DNA of 64,000 nt from Woeseiaceae bacterium. Lineage in GTDB: Bacteria > Pseudomonadota > Gammaproteobacteria > Steroidobacterales > Woeseiaceae. Numbering within the stretch: the first letter of the stretch is position 1; the number at the start of each line of letters is the position of its first letter. The notes beneath the pieces were generated by a model that was not told the origin of the DNA, searched no databases, and saw only the letters and a list, made by a program, of their open reading frames with translations. The position numbers and the translations under genes were made by a program. The DNA lies in the NCBI GenBank assembly GCA_021773075.1, contig JAJFKT010000010.1, forward strand, positions 372,001-436,000, given 5' to 3'. Positions 36,332 through 44,803 of this stretch are shown in pieces.

Positions 36332-38326
36332 CTAATACTCAATAAAAGCCGGCAGAATCCGCTCCGCAGTTAGTTGCAGGTAATTGGTATCGTTATCATG
36401 GGCTGTGAATACAACCATCAGATCCAATTCGTCGATCAGAATGATAAATTGACCGTAACCTCCTTGCGCTGATACGGCGAAATAGCTTTTATCACCACTT
36501 TTTAGGTCCGCACTCCACCAGAAATAACCATAGCCTTGATTAGAGACATCTTTGCCTCCGTAGTGCACTTCATAATCGTTGTCGGTAGTGAGAATCCTGT
36601 CGGTTGCTTTAGCAATAAAGGCTTCCGGAATCAGCTGCTCGCCATTCCATTTGCCTTTGTTTCTGGCCAAGGTGCCAAACTTAACCATGTCACGCGATAT
36701 CAATTGCGCGCGCGATCCAGATACCGGCAAACCGGTTCGCTCATCAATAGGCCAGCGATAATTGGTGATGTCTAATTTGTCGAGCAATTCACTTTTACCA
36801 AAGTCCAGTGCTGATCCCGGTACGGCGGCTTCAATGACTTGCATTACCAATCCTGCACCGCCGCCATACTTAAACACTTGGGACTCTTTTGTGATTGACG
36901 CACTATGCTCGAGTAAAGTCTGAACATTACCCTGACCCTTTAATCGGTCTGGGTCTTTATCCATTTCTTCTTTCTGGTCGTCACTAATGCGTATACCGGA
37001 ACGCATTGTCAATGCATGGTTTAGCGTTATTTTTTCTGCACCATCAACAAATTTTGCTGGGTCCAGTTCATTGAGGAAGCTAACTAAGGGTTTGTCCAGG
37101 TCATCCATGGTGAGGTAACCCAACTGGATGGCGCGGCCAAGTAATAAACCGGTATAGGCTTTCGTTGCTGACGCTTGCCAATGGGGTAGATCGATGCGGC
37201 CACGTGCGTAATAAGACTCAAATATTAGCTTGTCTTTATGGGCAATAAGAAAACTGTCGAACCGGCCATGTTCATGGTCTGCAATTTCTTCTGCCAGAGT
37301 TAGAATCTTCTCTTTATCACCCGCATCGATGCCCAATTCGCCCACCAGAAGTCCATCTTCTCTATCCTCTGGAGCTGCGTTAACAAATGCTTTATTGAGT
37401 ATTGGGATATCAATAAATGAGAGCTCAGGATCGTCAGTCGAAATATCATTTATCAGGCTCGATAGCCAAGCGACACTTTGTAGAGCAATCCTTGGGAAAG
37501 CGGTTTGATGATCACCTTCAAGTGTTTCGGTTTGTATGGATAAACCTGGTTTTCTTCTATTACCCAGTAACTTAATAAAGTCGCCGGTAGGTTCGGCCGC
37601 TCCTTCTTCCAATGTGCCATAGGCAATAAAAACGTTGGCATTTAGGGAATCGTTGTTGTTTGCCTCGAAAGTGCCAAGTTCAGAATCAATCTCAGCAAGG
37701 TAGGGGATCAAGCCGCTGTCCAATGGACTGCCAAGAATGTAGTTATCAAAACTCTCAGGTTGAGTCAGCAATGTATAAGCCCCGAATGCACCGCTTAATG
37801 AGTAACCGAAATAGGTACGACTGTCTGGGTGCGTGCGATAGTTGTTATCCACGTATTGGATGACATCGTCGCGAATGAATGCCAAGTGACTTTTAGCTTG
37901 GCCAAATATAAGTTTGGGATGATTAGGGTTAGTTTTTTCCCAGAATGAGTAGTCGGTGAATCGACTAGCGTGATCCCCATATTCTTGCTTTAAATCATCT
38001 GCGATGTCCTGCCGCCAGGAAACTCCGACCAGAATAACGTCTTCCAGCATGTATTCTGTTGCAGCAGAGAGCATTTCGAGATGCCACACTGCATCTGCGT
38101 AGTAGATTACTGGATATGCTGTGTCTTGATTCTCTGCATATTCCTCTGGCAGTTTGATATAGAGCTCATATTGCCCGCCATTCTTACTGTTCTTGATCGG
38201 TACGACCTGTGAATTTGGCATTTCATAAGCCGCTGGCTCAGCGCTGCTCTCTGCCTGTGAAATGCTGGCGTAGCCCGCCATCAAGAAAGTGGATAACAGA
38301 ATAATGAATTGTGAAAAACGCATCAT
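36332..38326 (-). CDS. Exported fusion of an IroE/Fes-type esterase and a beta-lactamase-fold hydrolase
   Basis: A 664-residue protein with a Sec signal (cleavage near SQA). Residues about 35-290 form an alpha/beta esterase of the Fes/IroE type with nucleophile Ser176 (GYSLSG) and a C-terminal GDHQT that can supply the His. Residues about 320-660 form a serine beta-lactamase-like domain with Ser386 in SATK, KYGGG as the second motif and AQGGYG as the third. Two independent hydrolytic sites in one exported chain are unusual. The ATG at 38326 follows AAAGGA. The substrate is unknown; siderophore-ester cleavage is only one possibility. Confidence 0.82.
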   Translation of the reverse strand: MMRFSQFIILLSTFLMAGYASISQAESSAEPAAYEMPNSQVVPIKNSKNGGQYELYIKLPEEYAENQDTAYPVIYYADAVWHLEMLSAATEYMLEDVILVGVSWRQDIADDLKQEYGDHASRFTDYSFWEKTNPNHPKLIFGQAKSHLAFIRDDVIQYVDNNYRTHPDSRTYFGYSLSGAFGAYTLLTQPESFDNYILGSPLDSGLIPYLAEIDSELGTFEANNNDSLNANVFIAYGTLEEGAAEPTGDFIKLLGNRRKPGLSIQTETLEGDHQTAFPRIALQSVAWLSSLINDISTDDPELSFIDIPILNKAFVNAAPEDREDGLLVGELGIDAGDKEKILTLAEEIADHEHGRFDSFLIAHKDKLIFESYYARGRIDLPHWQASATKAYTGLLLGRAIQLGYLTMDDLDKPLVSFLNELDPAKFVDGAEKITLNHALTMRSGIRISDDQKEEMDKDPDRLKGQGNVQTLLEHSASITKESQVFKYGGGAGLVMQVIEAAVPGSALDFGKSELLDKLDITNYRWPIDERTGLPVSGSRAQLISRDMVKFGTLARNKGKWNGEQLIPEAFIAKATDRILTTDNDYEVHYGGKDVSNQGYGYFWWSADLKSGDKSYFAVSAQGGYGQFIILIDELDLMVVFTAHDNDTNYLQLTAERILPAFIEY

Positions 38327-38564
38327 GATGATTCCTTTGGGAAGAAAGCGAGGCCCGCGAGACCCGTGATAATTTATCGTGGGTAGAGTCTGATCTTGCG
38401 GTGATTCATATTCCCTAGGATATGTGCTGTACATTACGTGCCCAATGGCGATGATGTATCCAATGTTCGAAACAACCCGGGTTGCGACAAGTTGATACAA
38501 AAAATAGCTATTCGCGAGCTTCGCTGGCCTATGGTCAGTGCAATCCAGGCCTTATTATCAAGTT

Positions 38565-39287
38565 ATGAACACGCCCCAAACTCCACATATCCTGATTATT
38601 GATGACGACTGCGATATCCACCGTCCGTTGGCGAGATATCTGTCGGAAAACGGCTACCGGGTTAGCGTCGCTGAAAGTGGCCGTGAAATGGACCGGATTC
38701 TGCCCAAGGCCAGTATCGACCTTATTGTCCTCGACGTCATGATGCCCGGCGAGGATGGATTTTCGATTTGCAAGCGACTGCAGGCGTCGACGCGTATACC
38801 TATCATCCTGCTCACGGCGCTTAAAGATGATACGGACCGGATTGTCGGACTAGAACTTGGCGCGGATGACTACGTTTCCAAGCCGTTCAACCCCAGGGAG
38901 CTCAAAGCACGCATCAAGACGGTCCTGCGACGTACACAAATGCTGCCACCGCGCAGTGAACGTCTGACCGGTTCGGTGCGCTTCGATCGCTGGCAGTTCG
39001 ACATGTCGCAAAAGCAGATTGTGGGCCCGGACGATCTGGTCGTACCGCTGAGTTCGGGTGAACATGCACTACTGTTAGTGCTTATTGAGCATGCCGGGGC
39101 GACACTGTCGCGCGACCAATTATTGGATCTGACACGAGGCGTTAGCGGGCATGTTTATGATCGCCGGATTGACAATCAGATTAGTCGATTGCGCCGGAAA
39201 CTGGAGAATGATCCCAAGCACCCGACGATCATTCAAACGGAGTGTGGCGGCGGCTATGTGTTCTCGGCGGAGTTGGCGTGGTCCTGA
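38565..39287 (+). CDS. OmpR-family response regulator
   Basis: A 240-residue protein: receiver domain with acidic pocket IIDDD and phospho-acceptor Asp57 (VLDVMMPGEDG), followed by an OmpR-type winged helix (residues about 135-235) ending in GGGYVFS. It activates or represses transcription after phosphorylation by the kinase encoded next. The start at 38565 is the ATG before the receiver; a GTG nine codons upstream is possible. The fused esterase gene is divergent and may be a target. Confidence 0.93.
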   Translation: MNTPQTPHILIIDDDCDIHRPLARYLSENGYRVSVAESGREMDRILPKASIDLIVLDVMMPGEDGFSICKRLQASTRIPIILLTALKDDTDRIVGLELGADDYVSKPFNPRELKARIKTVLRRTQMLPPRSERLTGSVRFDRWQFDMSQKQIVGPDDLVVPLSSGEHALLLVLIEHAGATLSRDQLLDLTRGVSGHVYDRRIDNQISRLRRKLENDPKHPTIIQTECGGGYVFSAELAWS

Positions 39288-39292
39288 AGAAT

Positions 39293-40651
39293 ATGCGATC
39301 CAGATGGGCTCTGGATACATTGGAAAAACAGATCTTTGCTATTTTGGCATTCGCGTTTGTCGCGCTTCTGATTGGCGCGATGATTTACCAGCTCTCCCAA
39401 CACCTCAACGTCGAGCAAGAAGCGGAAAGCGATCAGACAGTCAATGCGATCAAGGTTAGACTACCCATTCTTGAGCGAATCAAGCCCGAGGAACTGCAGG
39501 ATTTCGTCGCGACAACATCGATCTGTCACAAAGGATTTTCAGTCTCAGAGGCACCTTATGGGCCTCATTCGAATACCCTTAACGCAGATTTACTTCGCGC
39601 TTTCATCGCTGAAAAGCTGCGGCGACCGCAGGAGGATATTGCCGTCAGCTACGCGGATTTTTCGGAAGATGATTTCGCCTACGCGCAATGTGAGCCGGGT
39701 GAGTTTGATTTTCCGGTTGCCGGCATTGTTGTTAGTGCACGAATGGACAGCGGAGAATGGCTCAACATTGAAGTCCACGCCCACAAATTCGAGCTAATCG
39801 GCGACCAACTGGTTTCAACCTTACGGATCATCTTGTTCTTTTTCCTCGTGGGCTCAGCCGCGCTCTTCTTCATTAGGCGCTTAACGCGTCCTTTGTCAAA
39901 ACTCACTGAGGCCGCTTCGAGTTTTGGTAGTGATCTTAGAGTGGAGGAGATCGAGGAGACCGGTCCCATCGACATTCGCCAAGCAATTCGTTCTTTCAAC
40001 ACAATGCAGCGGGAAGTCCGTGACGAAATAAAGCGCCGCACACACATGCTAGCCGCGGTGGGTCACGATATCCGCACCCCGCTGACCGGTTTGCGGGTCA
40101 AAGCAGAATTGATTGAGGATGCAGAAATTCGTGATGACATCATTAAGAGCATTCAAAAGATGGAGCGTATTACCGAGTCAGCTTTGGACTATGTGCGCGG
40201 CGAGTCCAGGTCTGAACCCAAGCAAAATGTTGACTTGAGAGCACTGATCGAGAGCGAATGCAGCGAATTTGAAGAACTAGGCGAGACCGTGACGTTTTCG
40301 GGAGATCAGCCAGTCCACTATCGCTGTCGGCCGGTGGCGCTAGGCCGCGCGATTCGAAACCTCATAGACAATGCTGTTAAGTATGGAGGTAGTGCGACGG
40401 TCGAGCTGGTCTATGGCGACGGCAACATCCATATCCGTGTGCTTGACGAGGGACCAGGCATCTCGGACCACCGTATATCGGAGGCGTTTGACCCGTTTAC
40501 TCGTCTCTCTCAAGCACGCGAGAGCGAAAAGGGCGGATTCGGTCTTGGCCTATCGATCGCCAAAGCCATCGTTGACGGCCACGATGGTACGCTGAGTCTG
40601 GAATCCAATACGCCACAAGGTTTGATCGCTGTCATCAAATTGCCGCTGTGA
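39293..40651 (+). CDS. EnvZ-type sensor histidine kinase
   Basis: A 452-residue kinase. A membrane helix near residues 15-37, a periplasmic sensor of about 140 residues, a second helix (about 180-200), a HAMP domain and the dimerisation helix with His258 (VGHDIRTPLTG) lead to the ATP-binding domain (N box LIDNAVKYGG, G boxes DEGPGI and GGFGLGLSI). It starts 6 bases after the regulator stop, or overlaps it by 10 bases if GTG at 39278 is used. It should phosphorylate the adjacent OmpR-type regulator. Confidence 0.92.
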   Translation: MRSRWALDTLEKQIFAILAFAFVALLIGAMIYQLSQHLNVEQEAESDQTVNAIKVRLPILERIKPEELQDFVATTSICHKGFSVSEAPYGPHSNTLNADLLRAFIAEKLRRPQEDIAVSYADFSEDDFAYAQCEPGEFDFPVAGIVVSARMDSGEWLNIEVHAHKFELIGDQLVSTLRIILFFFLVGSAALFFIRRLTRPLSKLTEAASSFGSDLRVEEIEETGPIDIRQAIRSFNTMQREVRDEIKRRTHMLAAVGHDIRTPLTGLRVKAELIEDAEIRDDIIKSIQKMERITESALDYVRGESRSEPKQNVDLRALIESECSEFEELGETVTFSGDQPVHYRCRPVALGRAIRNLIDNAVKYGGSATVELVYGDGNIHIRVLDEGPGISDHRISEAFDPFTRLSQARESEKGGFGLGLSIAKAIVDGHDGTLSLESNTPQGLIAVIKLPL

Positions 40652-40791
40652 GTAGTACCGTGGCTGTAATGGTGATACCCAACTATTCGGCAAAAGTTAA
40701 GGCTAGGCTGCGTAGAAGAGGGCGATCTGCCGGCACAAACCTCTGTTATCCTCCTTGGGAATACCCGGTTGCCGGGTAGTGGGAGTTGGCG

Positions 40792-41907
40792 ATGGCAACT
40801 TTGAGGCTGAAAGAACCGACAACGCTTGAAGAGATTGGCATCCTGCTTGAGTCTCGGCTCCCGGGGCGATTTGGCGTCGAGATAAAGAACAACTATCTGC
40901 GATTAGTTGAGAATAACGCGAAGGGTTGTGTCGCTTCCCTTCGGAGCAGAAATGGCGAGAACACCTGCTCTGTTATGGGCTTCATGCCATCCATTGCGCT
41001 CAGAGCAGGACTTTTGGTCGGCACCATTGTCACTCTGAGTCTTATTACTTCCCTGGTGTTCGGCGAGTTGAACGTTTTGCTTGGCGGCGCCATTCCGTTG
41101 GTTATCGTCTACGTCTCAATGAGACTGCCCTCGCGAGATCTTGTTGCGGATATAGCTGCAGTCATTGAGAATGAGCTCGCAGATACGTCCCGACCGAGAC
41201 CTCAGATTCCTCGTTGGTGGCCCATCTCAGTTGCGGGCATTGTTGTTCTCATGCTCGCGCTGGCAGTGCTCAGGTGGCCCGTGTCCGAACCTACTGCAGT
41301 TTCAATTCCTGGAAATACCGCAATCGAGAGCCCAATTGGCATCGAGAGAGTTTCTCCGCAACCCTCCGATAAAGTGTTGCCGAGCGAATATTCAGTGATT
41401 GCACAAGTGTCCGGAAGAATCGAGCACCTACATCCAAACCTGAAACCGGGGAAGATTATCCCCAAAGAAACTGTTCTTGTGCGCATCGATGCGGAAGATC
41501 TCGAGATTTCGCTACAACGTACGGAGGCAGAGCTGGACATTCTGTTATCGGAGATTGAAACGCTCGATACCGAAGAGTCTGTTGTACAGAAAGTGGTCGA
41601 GCTAAGACGGCAGACTCTTAAAGAGGAGCGTAATGAGCGCCTTCAGTCGCAAATGCGGCGAGAAATCAAGGGCCTACAACATCAATTGGAGAGTATCGTC
41701 AATCGGCGCCGGCTTTCAGAGTCGGGGGTCACCGCTATTGAGCAGGAACTCGCACAGCTAAGGGCCCGTCTGGAGCGCACAGCTATCTACCTTCCGGTCG
41801 ATATCCATATTGACGCTGTGTTGGTCGAACCAGACGGTTTTGTTTCAGCAGGCTCTATTTTGTTCAGGGCAACGGCGACTGATGCCGAAGCAAAAAACAC
41901 ATCATGA
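40792..41907 (+). CDS. HlyD-like membrane-fusion protein without visible partner
   Basis: A 371-residue protein. About 65 cytoplasmic residues precede two adjacent membrane helices (about 66-110), a third helix lies near 145-165, and an exported part follows. The latter has half a lipoyl-type domain (VSGRIEHLHPNLKPGKII), a coiled coil of about 90 residues, and the second half (LPVDIHIDAVLVEPDGFVS). This is the fold of efflux and secretion adaptor proteins. No pump gene lies beside it. The ATG follows GGGAG. Confidence 0.75.
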   Translation: MATLRLKEPTTLEEIGILLESRLPGRFGVEIKNNYLRLVENNAKGCVASLRSRNGENTCSVMGFMPSIALRAGLLVGTIVTLSLITSLVFGELNVLLGGAIPLVIVYVSMRLPSRDLVADIAAVIENELADTSRPRPQIPRWWPISVAGIVVLMLALAVLRWPVSEPTAVSIPGNTAIESPIGIERVSPQPSDKVLPSEYSVIAQVSGRIEHLHPNLKPGKIIPKETVLVRIDAEDLEISLQRTEAELDILLSEIETLDTEESVVQKVVELRRQTLKEERNERLQSQMRREIKGLQHQLESIVNRRRLSESGVTAIEQELAQLRARLERTAIYLPVDIHIDAVLVEPDGFVSAGSILFRATATDAEAKNTS

Positions 41908-42030
41908 AGAGAATACTCCTGACCCGGAGTTTCCTCCGGCTCAGTGGAAAGTCAGGGTCAGGACTTGCCCCACTGCTACAATCGAATTCGGTCATTTGCA
42001 TCGACGTATGAATCGCACAAAGGACATCAC

Positions 42031-42213
42031 ATGAAACTAAGTACTGTCGCATTGATCACGCTGATCACGATCACCGTGGGCTATGTAATGAGGACTGGCC
42101 TAGCCTTCGCCATTCTGCTTTCGAACCCTGTGACATTTGTAGCGTCGAGTATTAGTACATCGGCGCTCATGTTCTTTTTCTTCATGCTGTACAAACATTC
42201 CAAAGACGACTAG
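42031..42213 (+). CDS. Small membrane protein
   Basis: A 60-residue protein with two hydrophobic helices and a short charged tail (YKHSKDD). AAAGGA lies 6 bases before the ATG. Its stop overlaps the GTG start of the next gene by one base, so both are translated together. No family known. Confidence 0.6.
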   Translation: MKLSTVALITLITITVGYVMRTGLAFAILLSNPVTFVASSISTSALMFFFFMLYKHSKDD

Positions 42214-42548
42214 TGGCATCCTACAAGAGACAGCTGGGCTGGGATGATGGGCGTACAGAGGGCCCAGTCGAAACAAAGCCACAGATAAATCGAAAACCGT
42301 TGTTTACCCTGCTGGCTCTGGCAACTGCAGTCGCAACGGCTGGCGTGTCTGCAAGCCTGTATTCCGGTGCTCCTTCCGGGTTTGAAGGATGGGGGTCTAT
42401 GGTCGCCGGTGTAATCGTCGGGTTCCTGGGCGCTCCGGTGGCCCTATTGCTGTGTTTCGTTGCCTTGGTTCACGAAAGAAAGTACCTCTGGGTGAACCTG
42501 ATTTCGATTGGCATTTGCCTAACAACCATGCTGTCGCTGTACAGATAG
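42213..42548 (+). CDS. Small membrane protein, partner of the preceding gene
   Basis: A 111-residue protein with a charged N-terminus of about 28 residues and three membrane helices. It starts with GTG overlapping the previous stop. No recognisable motif. It is likely the second half of a two-gene membrane unit, whose function is unknown. Confidence 0.55.
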   Translation: MASYKRQLGWDDGRTEGPVETKPQINRKPLFTLLALATAVATAGVSASLYSGAPSGFEGWGSMVAGVIVGFLGAPVALLLCFVALVHERKYLWVNLISIGICLTTMLSLYR

Positions 42549-42738
42549 AACTAGTCGTTCATTCGATACTGTATTTGGCGCCAAACTTCTACGAGCGAGC
42601 AGATCCGGAAATGGCCCTGACGGTTCGCAACTCACGATTCAACGGAGGAAAGCGACAAGTCCTGACCCTTATTTGCTACACGCGAACGACTGCTTCTGGC
42701 CTATGGGGAGTGTTTTGGCACAAATGCATCGAAAGGGA

Positions 42739-42764
42739 CATTTTCGGGGATTGTTCCCAAAATG
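42739..42764. promoter_or_regulatory. Imperfect palindrome upstream of higBA, operator candidate
   Basis: CATTTT-C-GGG and CCCAAAATG form an inverted repeat with a single extra C, around a short spacer, about 20 bases before the higB start. HigA antitoxins repress their own operon through such palindromes. The repeat is seen directly; binding by HigA is inferred. Confidence 0.4.
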
Positions 42765-42785
42765 GGACCATGCTAATGTCTGTCG

Positions 42786-43079
42786 ATGCAAATTATCGCG
42801 AGACGGACGCTCAAGGTATTTTGGGAAAAGCACCAAGTGGCGGAGCAACCGCTTAAATCCTGGTATCGGGAAGCATCACAGGCCATCTGGCAAAGTCCCG
42901 ACGACATCAAAAACAGATACAGGCATGCGAGATTTATCAAGGGAAATCGCGTTGTTTTCAATATTGGTGGCAACAAATTTAGGCTCATAGTGCATGTCAA
43001 TCATGATTTTCGAATTTTGTACATTCGATTCGTCGGTACACACTCTGAATACGATCGTATTGATCCGGAGCATATTTGA
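42786..43079 (+). CDS. higB: HigB-type toxin of a type II toxin-antitoxin module
   Basis: A 97-residue RelE-superfamily protein of the HigB group, with IIARRTLKVFWEKH at the start, SWYREASQAIW, the NIGGNKFRLIVHVN strand and LYIRFVGTHSEYDRID at the end. HigB cleaves mRNA on the ribosome. The length is typical and no residue of the usual core seems lost. The toxin precedes the antitoxin, the order usual for hig modules, and the antitoxin starts at the next base after the stop. A 28-base piece is duplicated near 33.2 kb. Confidence 0.9.
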   Translation: MQIIARRTLKVFWEKHQVAEQPLKSWYREASQAIWQSPDDIKNRYRHARFIKGNRVVFNIGGNKFRLIVHVNHDFRILYIRFVGTHSEYDRIDPEHI

Positions 43080-43439
43080 ATGATTATTAAACCAATTCGC
43101 AATTCCAGCGACCAAGAGAGTGCTCTGAAAAGGATTGAGGCACTAATGTCGGCGCGGACCGATACCACAGAAGGCGACGAACTTGAGGTGTTGGCGACAC
43201 TGGTTGACGCTTACGAGAAAGAACAATATTCGATCGATGCGCCGAACCCGGTAGATGCCATCAAATTTCGTATGGAGCAAATGGGATTGGATCGGAAGGA
43301 CCTTGAACCATTTATGGGTTCTCGTTCGCGTGTATCGGAGGTCATGAACAAGCGTAGAGGGTTATCTTTGGCGATGATCCGGTCACTGCACAAGAACCTG
43401 GATATACCTTTGGATGCACTGATTGGCCCGGAGAGCTAG
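43080..43439 (+). CDS. higA: HigA-type antitoxin (XRE HTH)
   Basis: A 119-residue protein. The N-terminal 60 residues are a helical toxin-binding region. The C-terminal half has an XRE-like helix-turn-helix: RKDLEPFMGSRSRVSEVMN followed by RGLSLAMIRSLHKNLDIP. It should neutralise HigB and repress the operon. It starts one base after the toxin stop codon. The long N-terminal extension fits the HigA of the HigB-2 style group. Confidence 0.9.
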   Translation: MIIKPIRNSSDQESALKRIEALMSARTDTTEGDELEVLATLVDAYEKEQYSIDAPNPVDAIKFRMEQMGLDRKDLEPFMGSRSRVSEVMNKRRGLSLAMIRSLHKNLDIPLDALIGPES

Positions 43440-43516
43440 GCTAATCAATATATGCGCATAATGTATATTATGTTAAATTGAATATAAGGGCTAATTCGAC
43501 ACCCGTCCAAACTGCT

Positions 43517-43966
43517 CTATTCTGCCGCTTGCCTGGTATTCGATAGATATGGCATTCGAACCATCTCCAGATAGTGCTTATCGCCATAGCGTGGAAATAC
43601 GTTGAAATGCAGCCCCGCCAGTCCGTCTTTATTTACTCCAAGAAACAGTCTTGTCTGACCAACTTCTGCCAAAGTCAAAAGCGACAAGGCTCGAACCTCG
43701 CTAAAACGCGACCAGGGACCTGCTTCCTGAAAGTCGAAATCGGCGATCGATCGCGGCCAGGCGTCTGAATATACTGTTGCTCCAGCCGCGTAATTCAGCC
43801 GCCAGCGCGCCGGTAACGTCGACTCTGCGAGCATCGCTTTTAGACGGAGAGATTCAACCGGCTCAAGCCCATCGTTGGATTTGGAGGCTTGTGCATCATC
43901 AGCAAAACACGTTGCCGACCACAGCAAACCGATGGCTAAGAACCAAATGCAACTGGCTTTGATCAT
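43517..43966 (-). CDS. Small exported protein of unknown function
   Basis: A 149-residue protein with a Sec signal peptide (cleavage near CFA-DD). The mature part is mixed and includes a short Phe/Tyr-rich segment. No family recognised. The ATG at 43966 follows AGAGGAG and is preferred over one 18 codons upstream. It is convergent with higBA. Confidence 0.6.
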   Translation of the reverse strand: MIKASCIWFLAIGLLWSATCFADDAQASKSNDGLEPVESLRLKAMLAESTLPARWRLNYAAGATVYSDAWPRSIADFDFQEAGPWSRFSEVRALSLLTLAEVGQTRLFLGVNKDGLAGLHFNVFPRYGDKHYLEMVRMPYLSNTRQAAE

Positions 43967-44152
43967 GACGTGACTCCTCTTGTTCGTGGAGGTACCGATG
44001 ACGCCACTCGAGTTATTCAACGAATACTGTTATTCGTAATTAAACTCTGACAGAAATAGTCGCCATTTTCCCATGCCCGTATCACGAATATGAGTATTAA
44101 CTGTGTCGGACCTTATGTAAGGTAACGATGTGAGCTGAGAGGAGTTTTAAAA

Positions 44153-44761
44153 TTGAGTCATAGCACAACAAATACCGGAAATGCTGCGACGCTAGCCAAG
44201 GGCCCGACCTGGCTGCAGACCTTAGCGCTCCTGTTAGTGTTTGGGCTGATCGTATTTGCGGTAACTCGCCAAGTATATGTCGGTGATTCACAAATCGTTT
44301 CGACCACCGGTAGCGATACCGCTGCACCGTCGGCAATGCCCCGAGGCGACCAGCTTGAGGTGAATACAGCCATGCTGGAATCGCTGCTTTCGTTCGACTC
44401 GAGGAAGAAAGATCCGGCGACACTATTACTGCTGGCAAATAAATATTTTGCGAACAAACAATATGCTGAAGCGGCAGACCTGTATCGACAGTTGTCTGTC
44501 CTGGATCCTGGCAACGTTGATATTAAAAATAACCTGGGCCTGACACTTCATTACATCAACCAATCGGAACAAGCCCTTGCCGTGCTCATGCAGGGGTCAG
44601 CGCTGAATCCAGACAATCAACGGATCTGGTTGACTTTGGGGTATGTCAACATGGAACTAGGAAATCTCGACGAGGCAAAGTTGTCATTGGAGACAGCCGC
44701 GCAAATCGATCCTGACAACGACGTCGGGAGATCGGCCTCAAAAATGCTCTCCGAACTTTGA
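44153..44761 (+). CDS. Membrane-anchored TPR protein
   Basis: A 202-residue protein with one membrane helix (about residues 19-40) and about three TPR units after it, including LANKYFANKQYAEAADLYRQ and LNPDNQRIWLTLGYVNMELG. TPRs likely act in the periplasm. The start is TTG with GAGGAG upstream; this site is strong, so the rare start is accepted. It is convergent with the giant surface protein. Confidence 0.7.
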   Translation: MSHSTTNTGNAATLAKGPTWLQTLALLLVFGLIVFAVTRQVYVGDSQIVSTTGSDTAAPSAMPRGDQLEVNTAMLESLLSFDSRKKDPATLLLLANKYFANKQYAEAADLYRQLSVLDPGNVDIKNNLGLTLHYINQSEQALAVLMQGSALNPDNQRIWLTLGYVNMELGNLDEAKLSLETAAQIDPDNDVGRSASKMLSEL

Positions 44762-44803
44762 CGCAAAACTTTATTGATATTCGTTTGTATCGTCCCCTAC
44801 CCG

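Noticed and set aside
43440..43516. AT-rich stretch as an origin or att site
   Set aside because: Only about 75 bases between convergent genes, with no iterons, no direct repeats and no nearby integrase.
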